From assembly GCF_900115435.1 (NCBI RefSeq), contig NZ_FOWK01000003.1, positions 124,001 to 188,000 on the forward strand: DNA of 64,000 bases. The letters run 5' to 3'. Positions 15,635-24,272 of the stretch are shown here, piece by piece. The DNA comes from Prevotella sp. tf2-5. Its GTDB lineage: Bacteria > Bacteroidota > Bacteroidia > Bacteroidales > Bacteroidaceae. Both the position numbers and the translations under genes were made by a program. The notes beneath the pieces were generated by a model. That model ran no database searches. It saw only the letters and a list, made by a program, of their open reading frames with translations, and was not told the DNA's origin. Each line of letters opens with the position of its first letter. Position 1 is the first letter of the stretch.

Positions 15635-18223
15635 TTACTTTATAACAACCTTCTTACCATTTACGATATAGATTCCCTTGGTAGGATTCTGCACACGGCG
15701 TCCATTGAGGTCATATATTTCTGTATTCATATCTATTGTTCCATTAGCCTTAATAATACCTATTTTGGTAACATCACCGTCAATAAAGATACCACGTGAT
15801 TCACCACCGCCACCAACGGTTACACCAGTAAAGTAAGCACGTAATGGACTAATCTTTGGTCCGTTTGCTGGTCTGATTTCCGTATCGCTTCCTGTCGGAT
15901 AAAGAATCCATTGGGTACCATCAGTTGTGATAGTTTGCATTGTTCCGCGAATTTGTACATTATTAATAGGAGTTACTTCTCCTTGGTTAGCTCCATCCAG
16001 TAATGCATTAGTATTGCCGGATTGCCATGTTAAAGTGAGATCACTACCTGTTGGGTTATAAATCACGTACCCCTTGCCTGCAGATATATCCCCTTCTACT
16101 AAAGTGAAGGTTAACTGTCCAGTAGTAGCATCAGTAAGTTCATAAGCCTTTAGTCCTGTTTCCAACGTTGCGGAAGAGAACCCAGCACCAGCTGCCATAT
16201 ATGTCGTTGCATAACTGCCTGCTGGTATTGTACGATTAATAAATACAGATTTTCCTGCCTCAAAATTAGCATAAGCATGGTTATTAAACCAAAGGGGAAC
16301 ATAGACAGGGTCATCTACGAAAGTGAGACCGTTGGGAGCACCATAATATCGAACATCAGCGGTATAAACACTATTTTTTGTCTTTGTTGCTGCTGCGGCG
16401 GTAGCCTGGTCATCATACAGGAAGAGTGCATTTGGGTTATCCGTGGTGAGTTCATCGATATCACCAGCAATATTAGCATTTCTTAGATCAATAAGTTTTC
16501 CGTTACCTACTGCGGTCTTAAACTCTGCAAGATTGGTAGCAGAAATAGTACCAATAACAGATGCATTGTCTCCGTTTACCATTACATCATACACCTTTGC
16601 ACCAGCTATCTCAACCCAATCAAATACAGGATTTTTATCTGCACTCTCTTTGAAGGTCTTTTCTCCTCCAGGTTCAAATATGATATACAATGGAGTATCC
16701 ATGCTGGGAGCAGTAGTAGATCTCACTCTAACGGTCATGGTCTTACCACCATCAGTAAAAGACTTGTCAGCGTTATTCATAAGAGTTCCTCCAGGTCCTC
16801 CATTTAAGAACCAATAACAGTTACCAAATCCGGTCATAACATTTTCTGAAGTTATAATCAGCTCATAATCATATGTGTTCGTGTAATGACGAGCCTGCAC
16901 AAGAATTTCATAACCAGTTCCCCCAATATCAGAATAATTCTTTCCTGTAGGGGCAGCTTCCGTAGTAAATGCAGGAACATTCATAGGGTCAGAGACATTA
17001 CCAGCATGGTCGGTGGCTGTTACCTTGAAGTCGCCTGCAGAATAATTGGTAGATGCAGTCAATCCATTGATAGTGATAGTAACATCCTCACCTTGAACAC
17101 CTTTACCTGTACCTACTTCCACGTCACTGCTGTTTTTTACTGTATAGGTCAATTTGCCAGTAGTGATATTATCAGTGGCATTGACAGTCAGCGTGGCAGA
17201 CCTATGAGTGGTGGAAGCAACGACAATACTTGACATTTCGGGTTTCTCGGTATCAACCACTGGTGTACCATAGAGATAGACATTTCCAAGGATGAACGAT
17301 TTGCTTCCATCACCATTTACGGGATGATTGTTTGCATCAACATGGTCGACATATTTCATTTGGTAAATATTTCCCACATTGAGACCCAAATCTTCTAAAT
17401 CATCAATATCCAAATCCACAGAATTCCATTGATCTGCGGTTACATTAAACTGTAATCCCTTTTCATCTGTTCCTGTAATGGGGAAAATAGCCAACGTTCC
17501 TGTGAAATCAGGATAGACATCTAGATGAAGTGTTGTATAGCCTGTGGCATCAATTTTGGTGAATTGAGAACCATAATAAGTGAAATCATTGAATCTAGTA
17601 GCACTTTTACCTTGAATACTAATTGCTTCAAGAGTTGTAGAGCTACCCCAAGCATCCCACCCATAACCTGTTGCGTTTGAAAGGTCAAATGATAGTATGC
17701 CTAGCTTATGACTGTCAGACACAATTGAAGGTATTGCGGGAAGAGTGCCATATTGAAGGAGCTTGAAATTTTTAATAGTTTCACTATATTGGTCAGTCAC
17801 ATTCTTATCACTCTTTTTAGAGGTATATTTAATATAACGTGCTGTTATAGATGTTGCAAAGGCTTGTGCTATATTTGTTTCTGGATGCTGAGCAGTTCTA
17901 CCTGTTTCATAGTCTGCTATCTTTGTATACTCGATACCATCAGAGCTATACGAAAGTGTAAAAGAACTCACCCAACGATCACCAGAGAATGTAAGTGCAA
18001 AACCTTGAATCGTCTTTGATCCTAATAAATCCACGACTATGTTCATCTCGCCACTACCATCATAATTATTGGGTTGTGCTCCCGTAGCAGTTAGAACATT
18101 AGAGACATCCGTATCTCCAATTTTTGCAGTAACACCAACCGCACCAGCTAAGTTCGTGTCTTGTGCCCAAGCCCCACTAATGGATGCCATGAAGGCACAC
18201 AAAAGTAAAAGTAATTTTTTCAT
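15635..18223 (-). CDS. Secreted multimodular protein with discoidin-like and carbohydrate-binding-like modules (862 aa)
   Basis: Signal peptide 1-20 (SISGAWAQ). Residues about 22-160 are a discoidin/F5-8C-like domain (IVVDLLGSKTIQGFALTFSG...ARYIKYTS). Residues 165-325 are a jelly-roll-like module (LHLDVYPDFTG...WNSVDLDIDDL...ILGNVYLYG) of the type repeated in neighbouring glucanases. Residues 327-430 are Fn3-like. Residues 435-545 are the module shared with the 1171-aa protein, then the common C-terminal beta module and the tail YDLNGRRVQNPTKGIYI...GKKVVIK. No glycosidase signature is seen. It follows the GH128 gene by 40 bp in the same operon. The likely role is binding beta-glucan outside the cell; this is inference from context. 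Confidence 0.8.
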   Translation of the reverse strand: MKKLLLLLCAFMASISGAWAQDTNLAGAVGVTAKIGDTDVSNVLTATGAQPNNYDGSGEMNIVVDLLGSKTIQGFALTFSGDRWVSSFTLSYSSDGIEYTKIADYETGRTAQHPETNIAQAFATSITARYIKYTSKKSDKNVTDQYSETIKNFKLLQYGTLPAIPSIVSDSHKLGILSFDLSNATGYGWDAWGSSTTLEAISIQGKSATRFNDFTYYGSQFTKIDATGYTTLHLDVYPDFTGTLAIFPITGTDEKGLQFNVTADQWNSVDLDIDDLEDLGLNVGNIYQMKYVDHVDANNHPVNGDGSKSFILGNVYLYGTPVVDTEKPEMSSIVVASTTHRSATLTVNATDNITTGKLTYTVKNSSDVEVGTGKGVQGEDVTITINGLTASTNYSAGDFKVTATDHAGNVSDPMNVPAFTTEAAPTGKNYSDIGGTGYEILVQARHYTNTYDYELIITSENVMTGFGNCYWFLNGGPGGTLMNNADKSFTDGGKTMTVRVRSTTAPSMDTPLYIIFEPGGEKTFKESADKNPVFDWVEIAGAKVYDVMVNGDNASVIGTISATNLAEFKTAVGNGKLIDLRNANIAGDIDELTTDNPNALFLYDDQATAAAATKTKNSVYTADVRYYGAPNGLTFVDDPVYVPLWFNNHAYANFEAGKSVFINRTIPAGSYATTYMAAGAGFSSATLETGLKAYELTDATTGQLTFTLVEGDISAGKGYVIYNPTGSDLTLTWQSGNTNALLDGANQGEVTPINNVQIRGTMQTITTDGTQWILYPTGSDTEIRPANGPKISPLRAYFTGVTVGGGGESRGIFIDGDVTKIGIIKANGTIDMNTEIYDLNGRRVQNPTKGIYIVNGKKVVIK

Positions 18224-18263
18224 AAGTCTTTTGTTTTTAGTTTATTATAATTTTAGATTGTTC

Positions 18264-19820
18264 TCACTTAATCACGACTTTGTTGCCATTCTTGCCTTGC
18301 AAGCGTCCTTCGGCCGAGCGCACGATGTAGATGCCCTTCGTCGGATGAGTGACACGACGACCGTTGAGGTCATAATATACTCCATTGGCTCTTACATCTT
18401 CCTTCTTACTTCTTACATCATAGATACCAGTGGTGGCATCGAAACGCAGTTGGTTGATAAGGATGGACGACGTTCCCATATTATATAATAATAAGGTGTG
18501 CTGTCCAGCCGTCAGTGTCACTTTCGTCGTCACATCCTGCCATACACCATTGGTGGAGGGTAGGGTGGTGTCAAGTCGTTTGTTGGCTGACCCGAAGGCA
18601 CCGTCGTAGATGCGGAAGTCATTGGCGGCAGTCGAACTCATGTGCAGGGTCAGGGTGTACTCTCCATCAGAGGGGAGGTTGATCTGATAGGCTGTCCAGG
18701 AACCGGAACGCCATTCTATCTGCAAGGGGATATCGCTGGATGTCTCTGTGTTGGGACGGACACGAGGTACCTCATTGTCCATGCTGGCATTGATAAAGTC
18801 TTTGGCAAGGATGCTCTCGCCAGTCATATAGTATTTCTCCTTGTCGAAGGAGGACATATAGACGTAAACCTTACCCAGATCAGACAAGTCACTGCTTGAC
18901 GTGTTGGTCTTGAAGATGCTCATATAGGGGAAGGATGCGGCACCTCCAGTGGGATTCGCCATGAACCACGCATAACCCTCCACCATATCGCTGAGTTCCA
19001 GTTTCAGCAGTTTCTGCACCATCTGGTCGATCTGGAAGTCAAGGGTGATACCTGCCGAATAGGGATAGGAGTTCGTCTCCCAAGAGCAGAACTCCGTCAG
19101 GAACATCTTCGGATAATGTCCATGTGCCGTCTTATAGTTGTCCATGAACGCCACGAGGTTCGGATATTTCGCACGGTTGGCAGTGGTCATGAGGTCATTC
19201 TCCTCCTTGTCGGTATAGAAATACTCATTGACCAGCCAGTCGACAGCCGAGTAATAGTTCATATAGGAGTGGAAGCACAGGTAGTCCACCTTCGCATCAG
19301 GTACCAGACGGAAGAACTCGTCATACCAGGCGAAGGGCTCCCATATCTTTCCACCCACATAATCACCTGTGAAGTTAAGGGCGGGGGCTACGATCTGTAG
19401 TCCGAAGTCGGCGGCAACCTGCTCCACCTTCGACCAGGCGTTGGCTGCCTGCTGGGGAGTCATTGCCGATCCGCCAGCACTATATTGTAGATTAGGTTCG
19501 TTAAAGGCAAGTAAGTATTTCACCTCTCCCTGGTGTGCTGTCAGATACTGACGCAGACTGGTGTCATTAAAGTCACCATTCCAGCACATGGGGATGAAGG
19601 TCATGGTAGTGGGAGTGAAGACAGTAGAGCTTCCTGTGGGAGCGACACCCCAGTTGTAGACCCATGCGACACCTGGCGCCATCTTGGCGATAGGAGCACC
19701 GGTGAACTGCTGGTTCTTCTCATCCCAGCAAATGCCTCGCTTGGCACTGCGTTGCTGTGCCAAGACGGGGACATTTACAAACACTAATACTACTAACAAA
19801 AACCTAAAAACGTTTCTCAT
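18264..19820 (-). CDS. GH128-type beta-1,3-glucanase with CBM6-like domain, secreted
   Basis: This 518-aa protein has a signal peptide (1-21). The catalytic domain at about 25-300 is of the Asl1-like/GH128 type: RGICWDEKN, WVYNWG, MCWNGDFN, LLAFNEPNLQ near 103-112 with the probable acid/base Glu, LCFHSYMN, and MFLTEFCSWE near 240-249 with the probable nucleophile Glu. Residues about 340-460 form a CBM6-like beta-sandwich (DIPLQIEWRSGSWTAYQINL...LINQLRFD). The tail YDLNGRRVTHPTKGIYIV carries an unusual insertion (RSAEGRLQGKNGN) before KVVIK. Its ATG overlaps the stop of the GH16 gene as TAATG, indicating translational coupling. It would cleave beta-1,3-glucan to short oligosaccharides together with GH16 and GH81. 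Confidence 0.9.
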   Translation of the reverse strand: MRNVFRFLLVVLVFVNVPVLAQQRSAKRGICWDEKNQQFTGAPIAKMAPGVAWVYNWGVAPTGSSTVFTPTTMTFIPMCWNGDFNDTSLRQYLTAHQGEVKYLLAFNEPNLQYSAGGSAMTPQQAANAWSKVEQVAADFGLQIVAPALNFTGDYVGGKIWEPFAWYDEFFRLVPDAKVDYLCFHSYMNYYSAVDWLVNEYFYTDKEENDLMTTANRAKYPNLVAFMDNYKTAHGHYPKMFLTEFCSWETNSYPYSAGITLDFQIDQMVQKLLKLELSDMVEGYAWFMANPTGGAASFPYMSIFKTNTSSSDLSDLGKVYVYMSSFDKEKYYMTGESILAKDFINASMDNEVPRVRPNTETSSDIPLQIEWRSGSWTAYQINLPSDGEYTLTLHMSSTAANDFRIYDGAFGSANKRLDTTLPSTNGVWQDVTTKVTLTAGQHTLLLYNMGTSSILINQLRFDATTGIYDVRSKKEDVRANGVYYDLNGRRVTHPTKGIYIVRSAEGRLQGKNGNKVVIK

Positions 19821-22800
19821 TACCTAACAACTACCTTCTTACCATTTATAATATATAATCCTCGGGGGAGTGTTACCAGATGAGCTTTCACATCGGAGAG
19901 ACGGGCTACCTGACGGCCCTGCAGGTCGTAGACAGCATCAGCAAAAGGAGCGGCTACCTCGACAGTCTCCTGACGGACGGTCTGGATACCATCGGTATCG
20001 TCCTTCTTCTCACGCCAGAAGAACACGTTATCCATCTGGAGCTCGTCACCAGTATGGGCACCACTCATAAACCATACCAGATTACCCTTCCAAGCAGCCT
20101 GTCCACCATTATTCTGAGGATAGAGGCTGGGGAATGACTTCTTGATATAGCTATAAGGGATGTCGAAGGAGTACCACTCACCATCACGCTTGAAGTCTCC
20201 TACAACGGGAGTCTTATCGTCAAACACTGTAGAGCCGATGGTAAAGCGTGACTCAGCAAAACCTACCAGGTGGTTGCAGTTGTCAGTGCCACGCATAGCG
20301 AAATGCAGATACCAGTCGCCATCCTCCAAAATTCGGAGGTCAGCACCGTCTTCAGCAAGGAAACCGCCACCAGACCAGCCCTGGGTACCTACCACCCAGT
20401 CGATCCAGCCCTGTCCCTCGATACCGAACGAGTTGACAACGGTGCCGCTCTTGCTGCCATTGGTATAGGTGTTGCCGTTCCAGTTGTTAAGGGTATAGTA
20501 GCCGGCAAGGATATTCTCATCCTTTGTGCCACCCTCTGTCTGCATCTGGATCGTTGCCTCAGAGACATTGAAGTTGATGAACTCCTTGTTCTCCATACTG
20601 AAATAGCTCTTGCCATCGGCATCAAGACTCTTGGTGGTGAACTCACCCAGTTCATTGACCTCAGGTTTCGTACCGTCTTTCTTGTTCCAGAAGAAGATAT
20701 TATCGAAGGAGAACGAGCTGCCTGTATATTGGGTATCCATGGTGTAGAAGCAGAGCAGGTTCTCACCCACTTTCACTTTACCGTTACCATTCTTACCCCA
20801 CAGCTTACCATATTTCTTCAGCTCAGCGACAGGGATGTCAAAGGCATACCACTCACCATCGCGGTTGAAATCAGCGAAAATAGGATACTTGCTATAAGCA
20901 CCGAAGGTCAGGACAGCATCGCTGTTCTCCGCACCGAAGCGTACTCGGACGGGGATGTGACCTACTGCTGCGTCAGAGCGCAGGGCGATATGCAGATAGT
21001 AGGAGTCGTCAATCATCGAGAGGTCTTTCTCCGTAGCGGAGGCAATACCCATACCGTTCCAGTCTAGTTTTGTGGTAGATGTCCATGTAGAGATACCACC
21101 GGTATAGACACCTGATGAGTTGGCGACACCATCTTCATGACCACCGACCATCGTGCCCTCCCAGGTGTAATAGTTGTTACTTTGTGTATAGTCACGATCC
21201 TGCTTCACAAGGTCGGTCTCCTGATAGGTTCCGTCACTGGTGACCCCTTTCCATACGTCCTCAGAGAGCTGGAGGGGAATTATCTCACCCACCTGTGTCA
21301 AGTCGAAAGCCCATGTGCCGTCTTCTTTGACACTCTTATAGCCGTATTTGCCGAGGTCTGACTTGGTATCCGCATAGCTGGGAATCTCCTTGGTCTTGCT
21401 CTTGTAGAAGAAGATATTGTCAAAGGACAACTCCGCGTCCGTCTTACCACCACTGATAAAGGCAATGATATTGTCGTCGAAGGCAGCGGCATCACCCTTC
21501 ATCAAGGGATTGGCAAACTGCTTGAGCACCTTGACGGGGATATCGAAGTAATACCATTTGCCGTCACGCTTGAAGTCGCCGACGCTCGCAAACTTGCCGT
21601 CGCTGTTGCCGACGATGAAGTTAGCATTGCTGACAGTAATCTGATGAGAGGTATGTAACTCTTGGTCGTCGCCCTTCATAGCGAAGTGCAACCAATAGGT
21701 GTCGTCAATCTGAGAGAGGTCCTCGTTCTTGATATTAAAACCGAGTCCTGACCATCCCGCACTTGCCACCGTGAACATGTTGTAACCCTCAGCCCATCCG
21801 AAGGAGTTGGTCTTTCCGTCACGATTCACTGGCACATAGGTGTTCTCCCAGATATAGAGGTTACGATTGGTGTTGTTGACATTGCAGTCTTTCACCGTAG
21901 CACCAGCAGAATACAGGTGTCCTGTGACACCCTCACTAGTGGAGATCAGTACGGCATCAGACACGTCGTTGAAGTCGAAAGTGGTCTCCCCATTCTCGTC
22001 AAGAGCCTCTGTGGCGAAACCGCTCAGTTCTGTGACATCGTCGTCCTGACTGGGTTTGTCAGGCTCCTCGGGAATATTGGTCTGCTTGTTACCACTCTCA
22101 TCGGTATAGAGATACTGTGCGTCAGCGTCATCCTCTTTCTGATAGACACGCACCCAGTCCACATACATCTTAGCCTCATCACCGGCATTGGGTAATGCCG
22201 TGATATCTGAGGGGTTGTAGATATTGGTAAACGTACCACCTACGGCAAGGTTGAAGAGGAAATAGAATGGCTTCTGGAAGTAATGACCTGGTGTCATCGC
22301 ATCGTCAGAGGGCGTAATATTCAGTGTGTAATAACGGGCACGGTTCTTGGGACCATTCTTGTAACCTTCCAGGTCATAATACATATAAAGGTATTGACCA
22401 TCCCACTCAATGGTGAAAATATGGTAGTCACCCTCTACGGCACCAATAGCCTCAAACTTTTCCTGAGAGAACTCCTGGCTGTTCTGCTGGTGATGCTCGT
22501 TGCTGGCATCAGGACCATAGTGCAGGGTACCAGAGAAATAGCGGTCCTGCCAACCGGCATATTTACCTGTGATGGCGTTAAAGTGTCCCATTTCGACAAT
22601 ATCTATCTCACCACAACGGGGCCATCCGTACTTGTTGATGTCGTTACCCATCATCCAATAGGCGGGCCACAGACCGTTAGCGGTCTTTGGGAACTTGATC
22701 TTAGCCTGCATGATACCATGCTTGAAGGCTGTCTTCTGGTTGGAGTTGATACGTCCGGAGGTAAAGCTCTTACCTTGATATTCCTCACGCTTGGCGGTCA

Positions 22801-23041
22801 GCACCAGGTTACCGTCAGCCACACTGACGTTCTCCTTGCGATAGAACTGCAGCTCCTGGTTACCACCACCAGTGCCTGACACCTCAATGTTCCAAGCCTT
22901 CTCGTCAAGGCTGGTACCATTGAACTCGTCGCTCCACACAAGCTTATAGCCCTCGGGAGCACCTTCTATTGCCTGGGCAGAAGCGACAGTCGGAGAGACT
23001 GTCGCTAATACTACACCTAATAATATATTAGATAGTTTCAT
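19820..23041 (-). CDS. GH16 laminarinase with three repeated accessory modules
   Basis: This 1073-aa protein has a signal peptide (1-23). The GH16 domain spans about 25-305: YKLVWSDEFNG, NGLWPAYWMMG, and the catalytic motif GEIDIVEMGH near 146-155 with both Glu and the Asp. GH16 members with this motif are retaining endo-beta-1,3(4)-glucanases. Three ~200-aa beta modules follow, starting near 335, 555 and 800. Each has the series YxWExT, SFGxxGxNxFT or an equivalent, WSGxGF, DxxYxLHxAMxG, FxxVGDFxRDGxWYxFDIP and FDNIFFxxxK. The protein ends YDLQGRQV...PRGLYIINGKKVVVR, a T9SS-like tail. The repeats are related to the stand-alone 318-aa protein encoded 11 bp upstream. The modules probably bind glucan chains; this is inferred. 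Confidence 0.94.
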   Translation of the reverse strand: MKLSNILLGVVLATVSPTVASAQAIEGAPEGYKLVWSDEFNGTSLDEKAWNIEVSGTGGGNQELQFYRKENVSVADGNLVLTAKREEYQGKSFTSGRINSNQKTAFKHGIMQAKIKFPKTANGLWPAYWMMGNDINKYGWPRCGEIDIVEMGHFNAITGKYAGWQDRYFSGTLHYGPDASNEHHQQNSQEFSQEKFEAIGAVEGDYHIFTIEWDGQYLYMYYDLEGYKNGPKNRARYYTLNITPSDDAMTPGHYFQKPFYFLFNLAVGGTFTNIYNPSDITALPNAGDEAKMYVDWVRVYQKEDDADAQYLYTDESGNKQTNIPEEPDKPSQDDDVTELSGFATEALDENGETTFDFNDVSDAVLISTSEGVTGHLYSAGATVKDCNVNNTNRNLYIWENTYVPVNRDGKTNSFGWAEGYNMFTVASAGWSGLGFNIKNEDLSQIDDTYWLHFAMKGDDQELHTSHQITVSNANFIVGNSDGKFASVGDFKRDGKWYYFDIPVKVLKQFANPLMKGDAAAFDDNIIAFISGGKTDAELSFDNIFFYKSKTKEIPSYADTKSDLGKYGYKSVKEDGTWAFDLTQVGEIIPLQLSEDVWKGVTSDGTYQETDLVKQDRDYTQSNNYYTWEGTMVGGHEDGVANSSGVYTGGISTWTSTTKLDWNGMGIASATEKDLSMIDDSYYLHIALRSDAAVGHIPVRVRFGAENSDAVLTFGAYSKYPIFADFNRDGEWYAFDIPVAELKKYGKLWGKNGNGKVKVGENLLCFYTMDTQYTGSSFSFDNIFFWNKKDGTKPEVNELGEFTTKSLDADGKSYFSMENKEFINFNVSEATIQMQTEGGTKDENILAGYYTLNNWNGNTYTNGSKSGTVVNSFGIEGQGWIDWVVGTQGWSGGGFLAEDGADLRILEDGDWYLHFAMRGTDNCNHLVGFAESRFTIGSTVFDDKTPVVGDFKRDGEWYSFDIPYSYIKKSFPSLYPQNNGGQAAWKGNLVWFMSGAHTGDELQMDNVFFWREKKDDTDGIQTVRQETVEVAAPFADAVYDLQGRQVARLSDVKAHLVTLPRGLYIINGKKVVVR

Positions 23042-23052
23042 AAAGCACGTAT

Positions 23053-24009
23053 TTATTTCATAATAACCTTTTTCACACCATTGGCGGTCTTCACGAGGTT
23101 CACACCGGGACGGTAGTCTTTGACACGACGACCTGTCAGGTCATAGATCTCTTTTACGTCGTTGGCTGCCGCACCTGTTGCGACAGTCTGCTGAATACCT
23201 GTCGAGTTCTTTTTATAAAGGTATACACCGTCCAGTGCCAAAGCAGAGCCTTTCTGGGTAATGGTGATCTTCTTCATACCGGTATCTGGGTCAACAGCTC
23301 CAGCAGTGAATGCGGAAACGGTACCCTCATTGAACCCTACGTTAAAGATAATAGTTCCTGTAGGCTTGCTGAAGTCACACTCAAAACCATAGTCTCCGTC
23401 CGGGTCAAGAAGGTCCTTGATGGGGATATCCAGATAATACCACTTGTTGATAGTGGGGGCATTGCCGACACCAATTAAATCACCTGCAGCCTGACCAACT
23501 TCCTTGTTGACAACCAGTTTGATCTCACCACCCGTAGGACCGAAGGTGAACTTGAAGTTATTGGTGGCTGTCTCCGCACCAATGTTCATGAAACCGATAT
23601 GCAGGATATGGTCCTCTGTGATACAAGAAAGGTTGTATGGCTGGCTCTTGGCACCGAAGTGACCTGCACCCCAGGCATAAAGAGGAGTCATGTCCAGTTT
23701 GGCGTCACCACCCCAGGAGTTGGTATGTGTATCCTCTATATCATATAATGTGAAGAGTGTTGGATCCCAGTCAGCAGTCCAGTAATAGAACTGGTTCTTC
23801 GTTCTTGTGGGATCGAGGTTCTGGTTAGACAGGATATTGCTGCCCATTGCCGTCACCTGTGCATCAGGGGCATAGATGACCACATAGTCTGTGCCCTTCG
23901 AAAAGTCAAAGCCTCCTGCCGGAGCCTCTGTAATGTACTGCGCACTTGCTGAAACGGTGGTCATCATCATGGCACCGATCATCATAGAAAACAAGTAATT
24001 CTTCTTCAT
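23053..24009 (-). CDS. Secreted single-module protein related to the GH16 repeats (318 aa)
   Basis: Signal peptide 1-23 (TTVSASAQ). Residues about 30-265 contain one module like those in the GH16 protein (FYYWTADW, GHFGAKSQPYNLS, DHILHIGFMN, KWYYLDIPIKDLL, ALDGVYLYKKN). The tail EIYDLTGRRVKDYRPGVNLV...GVKKVIMK resembles a T9SS signal. It is the first gene of the GH16-GH128 operon, 48 bp downstream of a shared-module promoter. No enzyme motif is visible. I infer a secreted or surface-attached glucan-binding protein. Confidence 0.75.
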   Translation of the reverse strand: MKKNYLFSMMIGAMMMTTVSASAQYITEAPAGGFDFSKGTDYVVIYAPDAQVTAMGSNILSNQNLDPTRTKNQFYYWTADWDPTLFTLYDIEDTHTNSWGGDAKLDMTPLYAWGAGHFGAKSQPYNLSCITEDHILHIGFMNIGAETATNNFKFTFGPTGGEIKLVVNKEVGQAAGDLIGVGNAPTINKWYYLDIPIKDLLDPDGDYGFECDFSKPTGTIIFNVGFNEGTVSAFTAGAVDPDTGMKKITITQKGSALALDGVYLYKKNSTGIQQTVATGAAANDVKEIYDLTGRRVKDYRPGVNLVKTANGVKKVIMK

Positions 24010-24056
24010 AATCTTTTCAAGTTGTAGTTATTAATGTTTGTTCTATTTTTCGGTGG

Positions 24057-24206
24057 CAAAGGTATATAATAATATAAGGTGAAAAAAGGTCATATAACTC
24101 AAAAGGTGGACGAATGGAAAGGAAGTCGATACGTAAGTGTTTGTTATCCAACAGGATAACGAATGGGAGTGTCTTAAGAAAAGTGGATGTTATATAGAGG
24201 TGTAAA
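24057..24206 (-). promoter_or_regulatory. Promoter of the GH16-GH128 operon with shared PUL regulatory module
   Basis: The -7 box TACCTTTG lies at 24057-24064 (minus strand). The proximal box has GGTG at 24078-24081, GTGGAY boxes lie at 24106 and 24183 (77 bp apart), and the distal box TATATAGAGGTGTAAA has GGTG at 24199-24202. Distances from the -7 box are 21, 49, 126 and 142. Between the GTGGAY boxes lies GTTATCC(4 nt)GGATAAC at 24143-24160. A 65-codon open frame over this region is regarded as chance. Confidence 0.7.
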
Positions 24207-24214
24207 TAAAACAA

Positions 24215-24248
24215 TTATCCCGGTAAACAGGGGAGTTTACCGGGATAA
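24215..24248 (-). terminator. Hairpin terminator downstream of aqpZ
   Basis: TTATCCCGGTAAAC at 24215-24228 pairs perfectly with GTTTACCGGGATAA at 24235-24248 (14 bp, 6-nt loop). It lies 24 nt after the aqpZ stop. It abuts the distal box of the operon promoter at 24057-24206 and is nearly the same sequence as the hairpin at 5522-5556. Confidence 0.7.
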
Positions 24249-24272
24249 ATATGTTGTATAACAGGTTCTTGC

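Noticed and set aside
20270-21067. Open frame of 265 codons on the plus strand
   Set aside because: Antisense to the GH16 protein repeats; a by-product of codon use in the real gene.
24017-24214. 65-codon minus-strand frame upstream of the GH16 operon
   Set aside because: It covers the promoter module whose boxes are conserved at two other loci with no matching protein frame.
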